Origin: Polytrichum commune
Lineage: Eukaryota > Streptophyta > Polytrichopsida > Polytrichales > Polytrichaceae
NCBI GenBank assembly: GCA_950295325.1
Contig: OX485806.1
Span: 56,663,169 to 56,727,168, forward strand
Length of the DNA: 64,000 bases
Direction of reading: 5' to 3'
The position numbers and the translations under genes are program-made. Each line of letters opens with the position of its first letter. Within the stretch, counting starts at the first letter, position 1. Of this stretch, positions 34,000 through 44,402 are shown one piece after another. The notes under the pieces were generated by a model that was not told the DNA's origin, made no database searches, and worked only from the letters and a program-made list of their open reading frames with translations.

Positions 34000-36370
34000 T
34001 GGAGAAGGGGGTTGAGGCTGAGATCGCCTCCTTCAAAAATGAATGCTCGATCGACGTGGACTGGGCTTCTGCGGAGGACGTCATGTAGCCTGCTCATTAC
34101 GTCGAGCATTGGAGGCTGGTTTTGTGGGACAAGGCTTTTCGTGTCTATTTTGACGAAAATGGAGAGTTCAAGTTTACCAAAGGTCTTAACCTCATGGAAT
34201 TTCAAGAAGGCCCCATAGCTATCAAATGCGTCGTTTATCGGTAATGTTTTATTTTTTCTTTTTAATCTTCATATACTCATTTGGTTTCCCCTTTTCCCAT
34301 TCCATTACCGTTTTCTCATGTTCTTCAATTTGCAGGTACATTCGTGAGTTTGTCTTCAAAAATGCTTTTCCTCGTTCGTCTTTGCCTTCATTCCTTGAAG
34401 ATTGGCTCCATACGAGGTACAGTTATTGTGTGTACACTCTCATGCAGATTACCAAATTCCCACGCGCACACTTGGTCGCAGGTGGCTAGTACTTGGACTG
34501 TTCTCGTGGATTCGTACGCGAATCTGAGGAACCACTTTACATCAGCCTCATTTCTTCTGCCCCGGAGGTAATTGAACTGGAGGAGGAGCCGGAAGAAAAC
34601 GAGATCCCGCCTCCTCCCACCATTGTGAAAGAGATTGGGTCCGCAAAGGGTAAGGGTAGGAAGCTTGTCCCCCATGCATCTTCTCAAGTTTCTACTCGTT
34701 CTTACACCAACCACCACTCCTTCTGCCCCTGGCCCCGATCCGGTACCAGCTCCTTCCCATAGCGGCGCAACCATCCCATCGATGCCTCGCAAGAGGAAGG
34801 CTGTTGCACCGGATACATCGGCAACTTCCTTGGATAGGTCATCTAGCCTTTCATTGATTAAGAATGTGGACATGGAAGAGCTCATTGAGGATCTCATGAA
34901 GACGAAGATTCAACCTCCCGCCTACCGCCGCATCCAAGAATTGACAACCAAGGTTTATATGCCGATCTCTAGTTTTATCCTTTGATTCCTTAGAGTTCAA
35001 CATTCGTTTTTTTGTTATTAATTTTGTTTGTCTATTTGCTTCTCAGGTTGGAGTAGGACGTACTCGTCCAAACACGAAGCCTAAGATTCACACGGGCATT
35101 GACCTACTCTTTGCAGATTGTACCCGAGAACTTATGTGTGCCTAGCATCTCGGCCTTTTCCTCGGATGTTCCTCAGTAGAACAAGCGGTCTTCCACTTAC
35201 TTTGAGGTTTTGTTTGCTTTTGCAAGTGCCAACCTGCATGACAACGGCGTCCTCGTCTTCGTACATGCCGCTGATCCGGAGGTCTCTAGATCAATTCACG
35301 ATTGGGCACACACTGAGGAATTCTACGTTGCCGAAGATTGGTTTGGCATGAATGACCTTGATCTCCAATCGCCCACTAATCCTTCTGACTTGGTAAGTCG
35401 TTTACGGCTTCATCCATTTTTATTCTTGCCTTATTTTTTTCATTTATGTATTCTTAATTCTACCGTTCATTTTTTTGTTCAGACTCGCAAGTTCTTCATC
35501 AAGGTGCTTGTTCGTAATGATTCTATCTTGAGTTTCCGTACCTCGGAGTTCCAAGACATTGGTTACAATATTAAGAGAGATGGTTGGCTCAACAGCTTCG
35601 TTGATGCAAAGAACTAGTCGATGAGGGAAGACGGGATGCCCTGGAGAAGTGCTCGTGAGAAACGCTCCGAGTTCTTTTCCATCCATTTCTCTGCTCTCAC
35701 GGACAATGACGACATTATAATGGATTGGCAATGTGGCGTTGGTATGTTCTTAATCTCCTTGTTTCTCATTTTTTTTTTTTTTTTTCCTAGTTCTTTCGTT
35801 TCTTTTTGTTTTATTTTACGTTCATTCCCGTATACTCACCTTTGCGCATTTGGTTGTACTAGGAGGCTTCGTCATAGCATGCCGCTCCATTCAACGACAT
35901 ATTATAGCTTTGGAGTCGGACATCGACATCTACAAGTCCGTCCTCCTCCCCATGCGTGAGGCCAACCAATAACATACCTCTCAGCATGTGGCCCCTCAAC
36001 GACGCTCGGTTTTTGCTCCTCTTCCTTGGAAGATGGCGAAGCGCAATTTTGATTTGCTGTGTGCGTAAGTTCGTTATTGGCTTCGAACTTGCTTTCTTTC
36101 ATTTCTATCTTCTCGGTTCGAAGTTGTTGGCATGGGCTAATGTAATTTTATTCTCGTCCTGTATGTTCAGAGTTCAAAATGAGAGCCCGATTCGCGTCCT
36201 TACCGCGGACATGTTTTCAACGCCTTCGACGACGTTCGAGCTCCCTTCCTATGCAGCTGGGCTTGCCAATCTTTTGGCGGAAGCACCGTCCCCACCTCCT
36301 TTTCGCACCCGCCCTTTCAACAAATTATTTTTGGATTTCCTAGACATAGAGGCCGATCAGGGAAAAGATA
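34000..36370 (+). pseudogene. Multi-exon gene resembling a DNA N6-adenine/N4-cytosine methyltransferase, broken
   Basis: Exons begin after an acceptor at 33,998-33,999. Introns with GT-AG ends are visible at about 34,241-34,335, 35,393-35,482 and 35,742-35,863. N-terminal exons (WRLVLWDKAFRVYFDENGEF, then YIREFVFKNAFPRSSLPSFL) are unassigned. The later exons give HTGIDLLFADCTREL, a position like motif IV (DPPY, here DCTR); FEVLFAFASANLHDNGVLVF; WFGMNDLDLQSPTNPSDL; TRKFFIKVLVRND; and finally DWQCGVGGFVIACRSIQRH, then IIALESDIDIY, which resembles motif I (DxFxGxG...GIExxxxY). That order, IV before I, is the beta-class arrangement. Stops at about 34,085, 34,488, 35,151, 35,178, 35,618 and 35,968 and a frameshift near 35,140 show decay. 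It ends at the LTR-like element at 36,371. The function is inferred from motif layout only. Confidence 0.5.
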
Positions 36371-36937
36371 TGTGAGCCCAAAATGGTACTCATATGTGTT
36401 CTTAATTCTTCGAGACCATTAGAAGTTATGTTTTAATATTTATTGATTATTCACAAAAATATAAAAAGAGTGAAGTGTGAAGTGTGAAGTGGATTAAGTT
36501 TAGACATTAGAGGACGTTGTGTGATTGTCTCAAGGTTTAAGTTCAATGAGGTAATGCCTTAACTAGGTGAGTATGGAGTAAGGTGAGGCGAGAGGGGATC
36601 CGCGGATTAAATGCCCACATTAGGATCCACCTTGTTGGTTTAGGAATGGAAGAGCCTTGTGGATGGGATGAGTCCCTACTTAGAAGGAGAAGGTTAAGGG
36701 ATTGTGATTGGAGGCTCTAATCCTCTCACCCTATCCTTACCTCATGCCCTCTCCTCCTCTTTGCTACTTAAGACTTCCCTCTTTCATTTTTTTTTTTTTT
36801 TTTTTTTTTGGTGCTCCTTGGCACCCCACGGGTTATAAGTGTGGGTGTGTAGGAAGCAAGAGAGGAGCACGTGTGTGCGCAAGGCTTAAGTAGAGGAATC
36901 AAGACTAATTAGTCTAGAGGTTAGTTTCACTTGGTTG

Positions 36938-37010
36938 TGTGTGTGTGTGTGTAGAGGTGTGTGTAGAAGTGTGTGTAGAAGTGTGTGTAGAAGTGTGTGT
37001 CTGCGTGTGT
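36938..37010. repeat. GT-rich microsatellite
   Basis: (GT)n followed by four units of AGAAGTGTGT/AGAGGTGTGT inside the LTR-like element. Confidence 0.85.
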
Positions 37011-37127
37011 GGGAGGAGCTAAGAAGGTCACTGAAGCCCCCCCTTCTATCTATCTCTCTTCCTCTATCTTTCTCCCTGTTTTCCTTCATCTCTTCCAAAA
37101 TAAAAATAAATAAAAATATAGTAAATA

Positions 37128-37625
37128 GCTTAATATCTGCAGCAGTAGAGCTGCGTATTCACAGAGTATTTTCAGCGTAGAGTTGTGTATATGTAGCAGT
37201 AGAGCTGCGTATTGTAGCATATCTGCAATGTACCTGCAGCCGCAGAACTGCGCATTTGGATGGATTAGTATCTGCATAGTAGATAGCTTAGTATCTGCAG
37301 CAGTAGAGCTGCGTATTCACAGTGTATTTTCAGCGTAGAGTTGTGTATATGTAGCAGTAGAGTTGCGTATTGTAGCGTATCTGCAGTGTACCTGCAGCCG
37401 CAGAACTGCGCATCTGGATGGATTAGTATCTGCAGCAGTAGAGCTGCGTATTCACAGTGTATTTTCAGCGTAGAGCTGTGTATTGTAGCGTATCTGCAAT
37501 GTACCTGCAGCCGCAGAACTGCGCATCTGGATGGATTAGTATTTGCAGAGTAGAGCTACGTATTTGCAGCGTATATGTAGCGTAGAGTTGCATATTTGCA
37601 GCTTATCTGTAGCGTAGAGCTGCTG
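37128..37625. repeat. Tandem repeats of CAGTAGAGCTGCGTATT type
   Basis: CTGCAGCAGTAGAGCTGCG recurs at about 37,136, 37,296 and 37,432 (steps of 160 and 136), and smaller units (GCGTAGAG(C/T)TG, CTGCAGCCGCAGAACTGCGC) recur within. Non-coding expansion inside the LTR-like element. Confidence 0.8.
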
Positions 37626-38369
37626 TGACATTTGAGGGTGTGGGATAAACTAAGAAAGGGGGTTAGTTGATGTTTGGGATTAGTGCGGTGACTTTGAGGT
37701 CGTCACCAAGGTGGCGTTAAACGCAGAGTCGGCATCAAGTGGCGGAGTCGGCATCAAGTTACGGAGTTGGCATGGTGGTTTTGGCCTCACACGAGGTCGT
37801 AACGGAAAATAGTGTTTTTAAACACTTGTACTCTTATCGTGGACTCTTGAGAAATCTAAGGATGTACCTATGCAAGACGATCACATTAATAGAATGACAT
37901 GACTTTAAGTAAGTTGGAAACTCGTCGAGATGGAAGTCACATTCCATGTTACCACAAGTCTTGGTCCGACACATGTGATTCTCAAAACTATCACCCGGAC
38001 TAGGACGCTCAAGGGTGGTGGGTTTGGCCTCACAGGATAGTGATAGACATGGTAGTCCAAGTCTTTGACTACGCCTCGTGCGTTTGGAACCTCCTTCTCC
38101 TATGTATTTATGATGTTTGAATTTTTTTTAAGTTCATTTGTTGAATTTCCATGTGCCTTTTGCAAACCACATTCAACTTTTTTTTCATCTTATGTTGTTG
38201 TTTGTTTTCAATTGCTCTTGAAGGTTGGAGGCTTGTATTAATTTTGTACATATGTTCAACTAGTTGGTTGATAGGTTCAACTACTTTGTTGGTAACCATG
38301 AATTGTGAGAGCCCACTAGAAGGTGTCCAAAGGCCGTCCCAATACACCTCCAAAATTATGTAGTGTGGT

Positions 38370-38680
38370 CACGGATTTTTAGGTGGCTAGGACTTGATTT
38401 TGGATTAATGTGGATAGTTCATTTTATTTTCAAGTAGGCTCTCAGCTCCGACAGGGTAAGGTCTTAGGTGTCTAGGACCAGATTTTGGATTAATGGGGAT
38501 GGTTGATTTTATGGTTGGGTAGGCTCGGCTCCGATAGTGTAAGGTCTTAGTTGAAGGGGACCAGATTTTGTATTAGTGTGGATGGTTGATTTTATGTTTG
38601 GGTAGGCTCTCAACTCCCAAAGGGTAAGGTAATAGTTGTCTAGGACCACATTTTGAATTAATGTGGATGGTGTTAGTTGT
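38370..38680. repeat. Short tandem array, ~85-95-bp units
   Basis: Three to four units with GACCAGATTTTGGATTAATG, then GGATGGTTGATTTTATG, then GGCTCTCAGCTCCGA...GGGTAAGGT. The last phrase is reminiscent of the satellite hairpin (CTCTCGG...GAGGGTGGCC). Confidence 0.7.
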
Positions 38681-39129
38681 GGACTTGATTCTATCTTGCT
38701 AGTTGGGTTGCTATTTCTCTAGTTGAGGGGTTAAGGGTAGTGGGTTGGGGTTGGCACCAGATATTTCATGAGCCATTATGGTCATTATGTTATTGAATCC
38801 ATCCCCCACTCAAGTTAAGATTCACCCCTTCAATCTAGTGCAATCAGAACTACTTATATACCATTGATTTTCATATCCACGTGGATCTTTTTCACATTGG
38901 AGTTTAGTTTGAGTTATGATATTGATTCCAACCCCCACTCAAGTTAAGATTCACCCCATTAATTTGGTGGAATCCAATCAAATATCTTACCCATAATGTT
39001 TGCCTCCACGTGCACCCCATTCACATTGGTTGTCTTCCAATCCCAAATGCTATATAGCAAATGCAAGTTTTGTTTGGGCATCTCTCGGCCACATTTGAGG
39101 AAGGTTCCATTCTTGAAGGTGTGTCTCTC

Positions 39130-40670
39130 GGTCAAAATTTATGCATTCTTGAATCTATGTGTTGAGGTTAAGCTCTTAGCCAGATTTCAACATTCTAGGA
39201 TCTTGTGTTTGAAATTAAGCTCTTAGCCAGATTTATGCATTCTTGAATCTATGGGTTGAGGTTAAGCTCTTGGCCAGATTTCGGCAATCTAGGATCTTGT
39301 ATTTGAGGTTGAGGCCTTGGCCAAATTTCATATTCTTGGATCTGGTGTTTGAGGTTAAGCCTTGGCCAAATTTCATATTCTTGGATCTGGTGTTTGAGGT
39401 TAAGGCCTTGGCCAAATTTCAAATTCTAGTATGTTGTGTTTGAAATTAAGGCCTTGGCCAAATTTCAGATTCTTGGATGTTGTGTTTGAGGTTAAGGCCT
39501 TGGCCAAATTTCATATTCTTGGATCTGGTGTTTGAGGTTAAGGCCTTGGCCAAATTTTAGATTCTAGTATGTTGTCTTTGAGGTTAAGGTATTGGCCAAA
39601 TTTTAAGCATTCTTTAATCTTTGGGTTGAGGTTGATGTCGCGCACCTCTCCATGAGGAGTGGCCAAAACACCATGGGCACAAGGGGGGACCCCGGAGTGA
39701 CACCCGGGACTTGTGGCGCCGCTGGTGAGAGGGCCCCGGGCGTTGGGAACGCCTCCCACCCACGAAGATTAGGAGGCACAAGGGTAAGGCCATGAGTTAT
39801 GCGTAGCTCATGGCGTGGTGATTCTAGAAAGCTCAAGAACACCTCAATCGGAGGTGTGAGCTAGGAGTTATGGCCATTTGAGTGGGGCGCTGTCCCGGGA
39901 CAACGCCCTGGTACAGCAGTGCCTGGGAGTGATTCCCGGGACAGCCAAGGTTCAAACAGGCATAACTTCCTCAAGACTTTCTCAAATGGAGCAAGTGAGG
40001 AGTCCATTGGCATGTACGTGAAGCGTAGATGAACATGGAGTGGTTGGTTGTTATGATCAGACATCATACAAGGAAGTTATGATGGTCTGAAGCTGCTGGG
40101 GGGTTCTAGGCCCAGCAGCTAAAGGAAAATGTCCACTTGGCCCCAACTCTTGGTAGAGAGACAAGAGGTTGGTTGACGGTGGGGTAGGGGCCCCGCGTGA
40201 AGTCCTCGAGGCTTATATGGGTGAGGTGGTGTGGCCTCACCCACCCGAGGCCGAACGGCAAGGCCTCCATGGGCTTTGGCCTATTGTGAGGCCATAGTTG
40301 CCTAGTATGCTTCGGGTTGTTGTAGTGTTGCTCCGGCAACGCGATGATCAACATAGGATTGGACTTCCATGGATGGAAGTCCACATTGGGGAAATGGGTT
40401 ACCGATTAAGGGGTGAGTCCCGAAAGCAAAGTAGGAGGGTTGGTTCCCTCCTATGAGCTATATGGTCCGGGGTAGAAGGAGCTAACCATTAGCATGGCGG
40501 AATGCGAATGGTTAGCGCTCGTAACCTTTGCTAGAATTGAAAATTGGCAAGATTATCAAGGGGGCTAGCAAGGGTTGCGACAGTTAAGGCCTTGGCCAAA
40601 TTTCAGATTCTTGGATCTGGTGTTTGAGGTTAAGGTCTTGGCCAAAATTCACTTAATTTTTGAGTTCATT
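39130..40670. repeat. ~57-bp tandem array (AAGGCCTTGGCCAAATTTCA), split by an insertion
   Basis: Nine or more units with GTTTGAGGTTAAGGCCTTGG, then CCAAATTTCA, then ATTCTTGGATCTGGT, running from about 39,130 to 39,635 and resuming in the same register at 40,583-40,670. The palindrome AAGGCCTTGGCC is in most units. Frames through it are chance. Confidence 0.88.
39636..40582. mobile_element. Solo-LTR-like insertion within the 57-bp array
   Basis: Starts TGTCGCGCACCTCTCC and ends AGGGTTGCGACA, so the termini TGTCGC/GCGACA are inverted and have TG...CA form. The flanks GTTGA (39,631-39,635) and GTTAA (40,583-40,587) are a 5-bp duplication with one mismatch. 947 bp, higher GC than its surroundings, non-coding. 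It does not carry the hairpin of the other family, so it is a separate LTR family. Confidence 0.75.
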
Positions 40671-40725
40671 TGTGTTCCTCATCATTTGTTTATCAGGTTG
40701 TGGAAGATCGCTCTAATTCCACGTC

Positions 40726-41013
40726 ATGGAGCCACTCGTATTGCATCTGGACCTAGATGTACAATTGTCAGTCTTAGTTCCCAACTTATTGGTGGGTGCC
40801 GCAAATGTGAATACGGGCCGGGAGACGGTATTGGACACCCAACGTCGTTTGTCGCTAATCCACGATTTGAAGCTATGTTGCAAATCATGGAAAAATATTG
40901 TGGATAAAAGTGCCGAGTACAATGCTCGTCATTTGGCTCAATACGAATATGCCATGGGTCCCAATGTAGACTTAAGGGTGTGTTTGCCACGCGAACATAA
41001 CCTCATCACATAA
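40726..41013 (+). CDS. Hypothetical 95-residue frame near the MULE right end
   Basis: An open frame with segments that look protein-like (LCCKSWKNIVDKSAEYNARH, then AQYEYAMGPNVDL). No family is recognised with confidence. It may be a last exon of the rightward gene in the MULE or a captured host exon. Confidence 0.25.
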   Translation: MEPLVLHLDLDVQLSVLVPNLLVGAANVNTGRETVLDTQRRLSLIHDLKLCCKSWKNIVDKSAEYNARHLAQYEYAMGPNVDLRVCLPREHNLIT

Positions 41014-41706
41014 TTTCAAATGAACATGATGTGGTTCTCTCATAGCCGGCACGTCAGCTCAAAAATTTCGCGGAGGATTCTTATGTCGGACTTGGGGATT
41101 TGTCATTGTGTTCATTGGCTAATCTAGGGGATGAATTGGAGAGCTGCTGGTGTGCGGAGGAGTTCTATGGCATGATCTTTGAATGATTTTACCCATATTG
41201 GACATGCCTGGCCGATAGGGTGTAGATGGAAATAAAGTAGAGGATAGTTGTATATAGCTACTTGAACTGAATACACATTTTTGTAAGTCTTGAGTTTGGC
41301 ACCTAACTTCATGAACATTTTCTCGGCCAATCAAATATTTTGTGTATGGGAATTATTGAAATCTAATCGTACTTGGAAAGAGTACCCTACCTACTTGGGG
41401 CAATTTATCACTTTGTGGAAATCATTTATATACACTTAAGTTGTTCATCATATGTTAATGTTTGATTTCAATTGATGACGTCAGCCTTAATTTAATATGA
41501 AACATTTGAAACATGTACTATAAGATGTTTGAGAACAAATGCAATCTTCCACGCCTATAGGATCCTTTGGTTTCTCGAACAATTATGGGTTATTATGTCC
41601 ACGGGAATGGGGTGCCTTTCCAACAAATTGAATTCAAACTATCTCTAATTCCACGGAAATAGGCACTGCTTTTCCTAAAATTACCCAACAAAATCTAAAA
41701 TTTCCG

Positions 41707-41739
41707 CTCTCCGCTTTACGCTCACACTACTAAGTTTCC
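41707..41739 (-). repeat. MULE right terminal inverted repeat
   Basis: Read on the minus strand: GGAAACTTAGTAGTG, then TGAGCGTAAAGCGGAGAGCG. It is followed directly by the second copy of CCGCCATGCACG. Confidence 0.65.
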
Positions 41740-41742
41740 CCG

Positions 41743-44402
41743 CCATGCACGCCTCCGATCTCGCCATGGTCCTAACATAATCCTTTAATGTCTTCATGTA
41801 CGTTTCAATAGGATACATCCACCTTGAGGATACAGATCCACACACATCCAATTCATCGACGAGGTGATATACTAAATGTGTCATTACATCAAAAAATGAT
41901 GGTGGGAAATGAATCTCCAGAAGTGCCATGCTCCGTGCCACGTCCGCTTGTAGAGCTTGAATTTGCGAGGGATTCCACACGCTATTGCATATTTTCCAAA
42001 ACACCCTGGAAATTCTCATGACTGCCATTCTTGGTCCACGTTGCAAAAGACCGCGTAGGGCTAAAGGCATGACTTGTTGCATGAGCACATGGTAGTCATG
42101 TGACTTCAACCCCCAAATTTCTTCTTCTGTATGTACTGTGCCATGTTCGAAACTAGGCTTGAAGGTGGCTTCAGGGACTCTATGGTGTTGGCAAAAACGT
42201 CAAATTCATCACTAGTCAGCACATACAGGGCAGTTGGCTTCAGCATTCTACCATTTTTTGGGGGATGAGGAATAAGCCACAAATGTCTCCTAATGCCTCT
42301 ACGTTGCAGGTCTTGCCTAACCTTCACCGTATCCTTGAGGCCGGTCAAGGTCTTCAAAATATTTTTGGCAACATTTTGCTCGCAATGCATAACATCCAGC
42401 GTGTATCGTATGAGGAGGTCTTGCATTGTTATAAACTTCAGAATATTTTCTACACACACTAACACCACCGCAAGAAAATCGGCAAACAACGACTTTGTTT
42501 ATGACTGTGATTTTTGTTGTAAACGTTGGAAAGTTTGTCATTAAAGGAGTTCTTAAGGACACCCAGTCATTGATTAGTCAAGGTCAGAAAGGACAAGTTA
42601 TCTTGTGTTGTCACATACGCTTCATCTACATTCTGGACTTTCGTTAAGTGCAATGCGAGCAGGGATTCACTATGTGTGGGAATACACACATTACATACCC
42701 AGAACATTCTTGAGTTATAGGACACATCACCAAGAATCCTTTAAACAATTAATATGTAAATGCTAATCAAGCATTACCCTCCAATAGGGCATGTTATGTA
42801 GAATACTCCTCCTTTTGACACCATGCACTTTCGATGGATCTCCCCCACTTTCTTTTTTGTTGCCCTCATCCAGCCATTTCTGGTACTCAATGGCTTTTTG
42901 CACTTGCTCCTCTGCATTGACTACATTGGGCTTGCCCCGGTCCTCTTCACGGCCATTAAAGTGGTCCTTCATTGTCGTGGACCTCCATGGGTCGTCATGT
43001 GGTAGCCACCTCTTGGTGTCCATGTACGTTTGTTTTCCAAGTTCAATTGAGTGTTCACCTTTGAAATGCGGTCCATAAACCAGACATGCAACATAGCCTT
43101 GATGTGCAACACCTGCAATAGTACCATATCCCGGAAAATCGTGCATCGTCCATAGCAACACAACTCGAAGTTTGAAAGCCCTGGAGCCGTGATCTTTCAA
43201 CACATCATAGGCAACCACACCCTTCCAAAGTTGCACCAACTCCTCAACCAGAGGCTCCAAGTACACATCAAAAAAATTTGAGGTCATAGATTGTTTTCCT
43301 GGAATCAGCAAAGCTAACATGATGATAATTTTCTTTGTGCTCAACCAAGGAGGAATGTTGTAATTCAACAACATTACCGGCCATGTGTTCCAACTGCAAC
43401 GCTGCAGTTTGAAAGGGTTCACGCCATCCGCTGCCAATCCTAGGTGAATGTTACGGTCGTCATTGCCAAAACTACAATCTACAACTTCATGTACATGCCT
43501 CCATGCCTTGGAGTCACACGGATGTCTTACTAATCCATCTGTACTCTTATTCTTTGCATGCCACAACATAAGCTCTGATATTGCCGGCGTGCAAAACATA
43601 CGTTTAAGCCTAGGGATCAAAGGGAAGTGCCTAAGGACTTTCCATGGTCTTTTTTTTTTGGCCTCGTCTTTGTACCACGGTTTCTTACACTTTGGACAAC
43701 ATGTGGCATCTTCATATTGTCCCCTAAACAAAACACAACCTGCTTGGCATGCAGGAATTGTGTTGTAATTTAATCCTAGTTTTTGTATCAAGGTTTTTGC
43801 GGCATGGTAGTTTTTGGGCAATTGATTCTCACTTGGAAGAAGGTGTTTGCGGAATAGTGTGAAGAGCTGATCCGCAAATTTGTTGCTCACGCCATGTATC
43901 GTGCACAAAGTCATTATCACGATTGTGGCTGCCATGATTGACGACCTTGCTCCATGGTACAACTCCTCCATGGCTTCCTCCAAGACGCGTGGGTCGTCAT
44001 GATTCTCTTCTTTGGGAGTGCTGCCTTTGTTGTCCCCCATAGGTTCGTCATCTGTCCCATCGTCGGATTCATCCACACCAACATTTGCTAGTTCGTCCGC
44101 AATTGTCAAGGTTTCCATGACAATGTGTTCAAGTTGTTCTTCCAATGGAGGCACTGGGAGTGGGGGCTCATCGCATTGTTGAAATGCGTCCTCAACCATG
44201 CCCTGCATATCCAACCCCGCATCAAACTGTCCATCATGTGCTCCGCAAGGTCTCCTAAACTTTTGTTCCCATTCGTCATCGGAGGCATCCCTTGCTCTAG
44301 GGCCCCTCCAAACTCTGAATTCAGGTTCTCTGCCATTGTGTATAAGGTGATCCTTTACTTTTGCCAATGAGCACTGAACTTGACCTTTGCATGCAACATG
44401 GG
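41743..44402 (-). pseudogene. CACTA transposase TNP2, main exons (Transposase_21)
   Basis: Read leftward. A Cys motif begins the visible part (AHVACKGQVQCSLAKVKDHL); the frame is open through 44,367 only via TTG, so the true start is in an upstream exon. The Transposase_21 core follows: MTLCTIHGVSNKFADQLFTL, CPKCKKPWY, HLGLAADGVNPF, DFPGYGTIAGVAHQGYVAC. The first exon ends at PYWR, with a GT donor at 42,777. After an intron to about 42,420 the frame resumes DLLIRYTLDVMHCEQNVAKN, then the DUF4218 region (KSHDYHVLMQQVMPLALRG, FPPSFFDVMTHLVYHLVDEL, WMYPIETYMKTLKDYV), and is cut by the giant MULE at 41,743. The C-terminal exons lie at 19.96-17.25 kb. The gene is disrupted and no longer productive as one unit. 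Confidence 0.9.
42466..42660 (+). repeat. CACTA-terminus-like sequence inside the TNP2 intron
   Basis: CACCGCAAGAAAATCGGC, then AAACAACGACTTTGTT, then GGACACCCAGTC, closely follows the sequence read inward from the right end of the large CACTA at 58,065. No opposite end lies in the intron, so this is a single transposon end, probably from a truncated relative or an abortive event. Confidence 0.75.

Larger units (their letters stand above)
36371..38034 (-). mobile_element. LTR-like insertion, minus orientation
   Basis: Read leftward it begins TGTGAGGCCAAACCCACC, with CACCCTTGAGCG and TAGTCCGGGTGA, and ends CCATTTTGGGCTCACA at 36,371. The flanks AGATA (36,366-36,370) and GGATA (38,035-38,039) form a 5-bp duplication with one mismatch. 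1,664 bp with no gene. Same family as 17,894-19,375 and 46,526-48,264. Confidence 0.8.
19961..41739 (-). mobile_element. Giant Mutator-like element (MULE), ~21.8 kb, inserted in TNP2
   Basis: The TNP2 gene is cut at one point and resumes 21.8 kb away. The 12 bases CCGCCATGCACG are present at both junctions (19,949-19,960 and 41,740-41,751). The ends form an imperfect inverted repeat: about 21 of the first 33 positions agree without gaps, best at GAGCGTA(A/G)AG and GAGAGCG. A MULE transposase lies inside on the minus strand. MULE target duplications are usually 9 bp (8-11), so 12 is long; the real duplication may be 9 with a chance extension. The cargo is a satellite array, a methyltransferase-like gene and several repeats. 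An alternative is a composite of several insertions, but the restored TNP2 frame supports a single event at these junctions. Confidence 0.75.

Noticed and set aside
34388-34897. A 169-residue minus-strand ORF
   Set aside because: Overlaps the spliced rightward gene in antisense and lacks any motif.
42763-44367. An ATG start for TNP2 at 44,367
   Set aside because: The triplet there is TTG and the frame continues upstream to a probable splice acceptor, so the true start is in an earlier exon.
17250-44402. Two separate CACTA elements, one at 16-20 kb and one at 41-58 kb
   Set aside because: The TNP2 pieces do not overlap, join in frame at the 12-bp repeat, and only the outer ends share the ACG duplication.
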